Positions 60,329-64,000 of a DNA stretch of 64,000 bases are shown piece after piece. A program made the translations under genes and the position numbers. The stretch comes from Streptomyces sp. SAI-127 (GTDB taxonomy: Bacteria > Actinomycetota > Actinomycetes > Streptomycetales > Streptomycetaceae). The notes below the pieces were generated by a model. That model had not been told where the DNA came from. It saw only the letters and a list, made by a program, of their open reading frames with translations, and did no database searches. Where the stretch lies: assembly GCF_029894425.1 (NCBI RefSeq), contig NZ_JARXYJ010000001.1:7460501-7524500 (forward strand), read 5' to 3'. Position 1 is the stretch's first letter; every line of letters begins with the position of its first letter.

Positions 60329-61669
60329 ATGAACACCCCCGCCACCCGCGCGGAGCGCGGCCGCACCGCCCGCAAACGCGTCCCCCGTTCCGCCCACGCC
60401 CTCTGGATACCGTCCGTCGACCGCCCCGACCCCGTCGCCGTACTGGAACGGCAGGGCCGCGACCGGCTCCCGGAGCTGCTGCCCATCCGGTACGGCAGGA
60501 TGTCGGCCTCCCCCTTCGCCTTCCTGCGCGGCGCTGCCGCCGTGATGGCCGCCGATCTCGCCGCCCAGCCCCACACCGGCCTCACCGTGCAGCTCTGCGG
60601 CGACGCCCACCTGCTCAACTTCGGCCTCTACGCCTCCCCGGAACGCTCCCTCCTCTTCGACCTCGACGACTTCGACGAGACCTTCCCCGGCCCCTTCGAG
60701 TGGGACGTCAAACGGCTCGCCGCGAGCGTCGCCGTGGCCGCCCGCGAGAACGGACACGGCGAGGCCAAGGCCCACCGGGCGGCGGGGGAGGCCGTCACCG
60801 CGTACCGCACGGCCATGCGCCGACTGGCCCGCATGGGCGAGCTGGAGGTCTGGTACGCGAGCGCCGACGCCGACAGCCTGCTGCCCCTCGTGCGTTCCGC
60901 CCGTCACCGCCGGCAGGTGGAGTCCAGCCTCACCCGGGCCCGGCGCCGCACCAGCATCCAGGCCCTCGGCAAGCTCACGGAGGTCGTCGACGGCCGCCGC
61001 CGCATCGTCCACGACCCGCCGCTCCTCGAGCCGGCCGGCGCCTCCGACATGGCCAGCCTGCGCAAGATCTTCAGCGACTACCGCTCCACGCTCTCCGAGG
61101 AACGCCGGCTGCTCCTGGACCGCTTCCGCTTCGTCGACGCGGCCCGCAAGGTCGTCGGCGTCGGGAGCGTCGGCCTGCGCTGCTTCATCGTGCTGCTGGA
61201 GGGGCGGGACGTCGACGACCCGCTGTTCCTGCAGCTCAAGGAAGCGCGGGAATCCGTACTGGAGGAGTATCTGCCGCATGGCCCGTACGACCATCCCGGC
61301 CGCCGTGTGGTCGTGGGCCAGCGGCTGCTGCAGGCGGCGAGCGACATCTTCCTGGGCTGGATGAGCGGACCGCAGGGGCGCGCCTACTACTGGCGCAGGC
61401 TGCGTGACATGAAGGGCGCCGCGGACGTCGCCGGCATGCCCCCGGCCGACCTCAGGGCCTACGCCCGCCTGTGCGGCACCACCCTGGCCCGCGCCCACGC
61501 CCGCTCCGGCGACCGCATCGCCATCGCCGCGTACCTGGGCACCTCTGACACCTTCGACCAGTCGGTCGCCGACTTCGCGCTCACCTACGCCGACCGGACC
61601 ACGAACGACCACGCGGTCCTGTCCGCCGCCATCGCGGCAGGTGTCGTCACGGCGGCCCCGGGCGAGTGA
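60329..61669 (+). CDS. DUF2252 family protein
   Basis: A 446-residue cytosolic protein with the DUF2252 hallmark blocks: RYGRMSASPFAFLRGAAAVM, the kinase-like LCGDAHLLNFGLY, LFDLDDFDETFPGPFEWDVK, and the C-terminal YCRR/ADVAGM and YADRTTNDH segments. The GDxHxxNxG and DxDDFD arrangement resembles aminoglycoside-phosphotransferase folds, but activity is unknown. ATG 60329 follows GGAGACAGG. It is next to, and convergent with, the hydrolase-phosphotransferase fusion (18 bp between stops). Confidence 0.93.
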   Translation: MNTPATRAERGRTARKRVPRSAHALWIPSVDRPDPVAVLERQGRDRLPELLPIRYGRMSASPFAFLRGAAAVMAADLAAQPHTGLTVQLCGDAHLLNFGLYASPERSLLFDLDDFDETFPGPFEWDVKRLAASVAVAARENGHGEAKAHRAAGEAVTAYRTAMRRLARMGELEVWYASADADSLLPLVRSARHRRQVESSLTRARRRTSIQALGKLTEVVDGRRRIVHDPPLLEPAGASDMASLRKIFSDYRSTLSEERRLLLDRFRFVDAARKVVGVGSVGLRCFIVLLEGRDVDDPLFLQLKEARESVLEEYLPHGPYDHPGRRVVVGQRLLQAASDIFLGWMSGPQGRAYYWRRLRDMKGAADVAGMPPADLRAYARLCGTTLARAHARSGDRIAIAAYLGTSDTFDQSVADFALTYADRTTNDHAVLSAAIAAGVVTAAPGE

Positions 61670-61687
61670 CCCCCGGCCGCCCGCCAC

Positions 61688-63322
61688 TCACCCGTACCGC
61701 TCCACCAGCCCCCGCACGTACGCCTCCAGCCGCCCGCCCAGCATCCGGGGCGTCAACTCGGTCCGCCCGAGTTCGCGCCACGGTCCGGCGAGCTTGGCCG
61801 CGTCGGGGCAGTAGGCGAGCGCGTCGAGGAGCCGCCAGTACAAGTGGTCCGGCCCGTCGGCGAGCCGGTATCCGCCGTGGGCCTCGTACCGCTGCCGGAA
61901 GGCGAGGCCGTGTTCGGGGCCGTGGAGCAGGGCGAGGGCTGTTGAGCAGTGGGCGACGTCCAGGTCGGCGGGTCCCCAGGAGGTCTCCACCCAGTCGACC
62001 ACCCCGCTGATCCGCAGGTCGTCGCCCGCCCCGGTGAACAGCACGTTCCCGGGGTGGAAGTCCCGGTGCAGGAAGCATCCTTCGTACGGCGGCGGGTCCT
62101 GGCGGATCACGTCCACGGCCCGCTCCCACAGTCGGCCCCGCACCCCGTGCACCTTCTCCGGCCGGGTCCACGCCTGGTAGGTGCGCGGCCGCTGCTCGGG
62201 AACGACCCGGTGGATCCGTACGAGTTGGGCCGCCAGCAGGTCCAGGCGCCGTTCGAGATCCTCTTCGTCTACGCGTACCCGCCCCGGCAGCCGGGACATC
62301 AACAGCGAGGGATGGTCGCAGTGTTCGGCCGTCGTGTCGACGGCGACGGGCTCGGGGGCCGGAACACCGTCGGCGTCGGCGAGCAGCGCCAGGATCGAGG
62401 CCTCGCGGCCCAGCAGACCGGGGGCGTGGTGCCGGAAGAACGGCTTCACGAACGACCGCAGGACCAGCTCGGTGCCGTCGTCGAGGGTGAGCCGTCGCAT
62501 CTGGGAGCTCCAACCTCCCGACAGAAAGCCCGAGTCGACGACCGAACGGCCCTCGGGGAGCTGCTTGGCGACCCAGCCCCGGGTCGCCGTCCAGCCCCGG
62601 TCGCCGAGCCCGGTCAGCAGCGCGGTCACCAACTCCCGCCGGTCGTCGGCGTGATCGCGCAGCCACAGGCCCAACTGGTGGTCTGCATCCGGCAGTTCGA
62701 GGCGTGTGAACTGGGCCCGGGAGGCCAGCGCCTCCTGCACGGCCTCGGTCACCTCCGGCGGGATCACCGCGTCCGTGCCCGGCACGGCGAGCACCGCCCG
62801 TCCCTCGTACGCCCGCAGCACCTCCAGCGCCGGAGACCGCCGCCAGCTGTCCGGCCGCCGGATGATCCCGCTGAACCTCCCGTCACCGTGCCCGAACGGC
62901 ACCTCCCAGGCCTCGGCCGCGTACACGGCGGGCGCGCACAGTCCCAGCGCCGCCACCCGCTTGCCGTAGTGGCGGGTCAGGTCCGCCACCGTCTGGCCGC
63001 TCATGCTGAACCCGACCAGCACCAGCGGCCCGTCCGCCGGGGCGTGCGCGTCGATCACGGCGACCGCCTGCTCGAATCGGCGGCGCAGACTCAACTCGCC
63101 GAGTTCGCCCGCGCTTTCGCCGTGCCCCGAGAAGTCGAAGGCGAGCGCGCGGCAGCCGTGCGCCACGAACTCCTCGAGCAGCGGCAGGAGTCGCTCCTTG
63201 CTGCCGCGGCCGGCCCCGTGCAGCAGTACGGCGGTGACAGCGGTGGGACGACTGTCAATGCTCCCGCCGTGGACGCCACACAGGCGCTCACCGGCGTGTT
63301 CCTGTGTGAAGGACTCGGGCAT
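61688..63322 (-). CDS. Fusion of alpha/beta hydrolase and aminoglycoside phosphotransferase-like kinase
   Basis: A 544-residue protein joining two enzymes. Residues about 25-245 form an alpha/beta hydrolase (oxyanion LLHGAGRG, GHGES, nucleophile elbow GFSMSG with GxSxS instead of the usual GxSxG, Asp in VPGTDAVIP, His in LPDADHQLG). Residues about 255-540 form an APH/choline-kinase fold (RSFVKPFFRHHAPGLLGREA, catalytic LHRDFHPGNVLF, and VVDWVETSWG with the magnesium Asp). The frame is continuous, with no sign of a stop or slip between halves. Substrates are unknown. ATG 63322 follows GGAG. Confidence 0.87.
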   Translation of the reverse strand: MPESFTQEHAGERLCGVHGGSIDSRPTAVTAVLLHGAGRGSKERLLPLLEEFVAHGCRALAFDFSGHGESAGELGELSLRRRFEQAVAVIDAHAPADGPLVLVGFSMSGQTVADLTRHYGKRVAALGLCAPAVYAAEAWEVPFGHGDGRFSGIIRRPDSWRRSPALEVLRAYEGRAVLAVPGTDAVIPPEVTEAVQEALASRAQFTRLELPDADHQLGLWLRDHADDRRELVTALLTGLGDRGWTATRGWVAKQLPEGRSVVDSGFLSGGWSSQMRRLTLDDGTELVLRSFVKPFFRHHAPGLLGREASILALLADADGVPAPEPVAVDTTAEHCDHPSLLMSRLPGRVRVDEEDLERRLDLLAAQLVRIHRVVPEQRPRTYQAWTRPEKVHGVRGRLWERAVDVIRQDPPPYEGCFLHRDFHPGNVLFTGAGDDLRISGVVDWVETSWGPADLDVAHCSTALALLHGPEHGLAFRQRYEAHGGYRLADGPDHLYWRLLDALAYCPDAAKLAGPWRELGRTELTPRMLGGRLEAYVRGLVERYG

Positions 63323-63428
63323 GCCGTCAACTCCAGAGTGCGGGGAAAGAGCTTCGCGCAGGGCAGGCATCACCCCGCCCCTCCGGGGCTACTCTTCTAC
63401 ACCACACCCACGCACACGGAGGCCCGTC

Positions 63429-63716
63429 ATGGGCACCATCGTCATTTCCGGGACCGTCGTCCTGGTCATCCTGGGCTTCGGGAACCACATCTGGTGGCTT
63501 GTCGCCGTCGCCCTGCTCTTCGTGTACATGCAGTACGGCCGGGGCGGTACCTCGGCGTCCTCGCCGGGCGGCCCGTCCGGCGGCGCTTCGGGGGCTACGC
63601 CCGGCAGTTACCGGGCGTACCGCGACCGCCGTGACAAGCAGGCCAGGTGGGACCGCCGTTACCGCCGCGAGCACCCCCTGGAGTCCCGTCGGCAGGCACG
63701 CGAGAGAAAGGGCTAG
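63429..63716 (+). CDS. Small single-pass/two-pass membrane protein, hypothetical
   Basis: A 95-residue protein with one or two adjacent membrane helices (about 4-20 and 24-40), a Gly/Ser-rich stretch and a highly basic tail (RAYRDRRDKQARWDRRYR). No family recognised. ATG 63429 starts just before the first helix, in a 106-bp divergent gap from the fusion gene. The basic tail would be cytosolic. Confidence 0.78.
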   Translation: MGTIVISGTVVLVILGFGNHIWWLVAVALLFVYMQYGRGGTSASSPGGPSGGASGATPGSYRAYRDRRDKQARWDRRYRREHPLESRRQARERKG

Positions 63717-63726
63717 GGCCAGGGCC

Positions 63727-64000
63727 TCAGAGGCCGGGGGCACCCCACAGGGGGAACCAGCGGTTCAGGTCCTGCTCGATCCGCAGATCGTTCGTGAGCG
63801 CGGCCTTCACCCGCAGCTCCAGCGGGTTGTCGCGCCGCTGTCCCTCGCCGGGGAGCGGCGCGAAGGGGTAGAAGCTGCCACGCTTGTAGAGGTACACCAG
63901 CGCGAGGGAGCGGCCCTCGCTGTCCTGGAACCCGGCGAGCGAGCACAGCAGTTGCGGCCCGAAGCCGTTGACCTCCATCGAACTGTTCACCGCGTGCAGG
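63727..64000 (-). CDS. PspAB-like protein, C-terminal part (5' end outside window)
   Basis: The last 91 residues of a protein whose frame runs off the window end. The segments EVNGFGPQLLCSL, LALVYLYKRGSFYPFAPLPG, LRVKAAL and the terminal FPLWGAPGL resemble the PspA-associated protein PspAB of actinobacteria, usually located near htpX. The identification is by resemblance to the C-terminus only. The stop lies 11 bp from the convergent membrane-protein gene. Confidence 0.6.
   Translation of the reverse strand, partial: LHAVNSSMEVNGFGPQLLCSLAGFQDSEGRSLALVYLYKRGSFYPFAPLPGEGQRRDNPLELRVKAALTNDLRIEQDLNRWFPLWGAPGL

Overview
This is a chromosomal window from a Streptomyces species. The evidence is uniformly high GC with strong third-position GC bias, frequent GTG starts, a eukaryote-like glutamine synthetase II next to GlnE and a second GlnA-type enzyme, and a complete malR-malEFG-aglA-amylase-pullulanase locus. 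Gene order looks like the S. coelicolor core interval running from a SARP-type regulator through panB, nadE, glnA2, glnE, malR-malEFG and glnII to a PspAB-like gene. That comparison is from memory, not from an alignment.

Layout. (1) 0-10.3 kb: the 3' end of an AfsR/SARP-type ATPase regulator; a Drr-like ABC export operon whose promoter region carries five phased heptamers; an MFS exporter; a membrane-anchored EEP-family hydrolase; a TetR regulator and DHA2 exporter with a near-perfect palindromic operator; and panB. (2) 10.4-18.7 kb: a broken VOC gene, glutamine-dependent NAD synthetase, a sedolisin (S53) protease, the DUF3105/DUF305 pair, and a GlnA2-type ligase. (3) 18.8-19.8 kb: a small low-GC island encoding a TIR-domain protein translationally coupled to a SLATT-like membrane protein with a TTA codon. 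(4) 19.9-29.9 kb: VOC, PNPOx-like and LuxR genes, a lipoprotein, a long array of about 36-bp repeats, a glnE with a one-base frameshift, an EamA/LysR divergent pair, a second repeat tract and a PAP2 membrane phosphatase. (5) 30-44.4 kb: the maltodextrin regulon. MalR is divergent from malE-malF-malG-aglA, followed by a DHFR-like gene, secreted alpha-amylase and a giant two-catalytic-domain amylase/pullulanase. (6) 44.4-64 kb: signalling and housekeeping accessory genes, including a receiver-PP2C phosphatase, TetR, a sigma-like membrane fusion, DUF1996 and RlpA-like secreted proteins, a NarL-type two-component pair, glnII with a GlnR operator, an orphan winged-helix protein, an ArsC-like protein, an AlkZ-like protein, DUF2252, a hydrolase-phosphotransferase fusion, and the 3' end of a PspAB-like gene.

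How the parts work together. The mal block is one physiological unit. Amylase and pullulanase degrade starch or glycogen outside the cell, MalEFG imports the maltodextrins, and AglA hydrolyses them. Shared CTTGCA-type boxes and near-identical leaders upstream of malE, the amylase and the pullulanase suggest common control by MalR. Nitrogen genes (glnA2, glnE, glnII) are scattered through the window, and glnII carries an 11-bp-phased GlnR-type operator.

The most unusual items are the TIR/SLATT pair (a candidate NAD-depletion/membrane-effector defence module inserted beside glnA2), the ~0.85 kb tandem array upstream of glnE, the glnE frameshift, and the phased heptamers upstream of the Drr-like operon.
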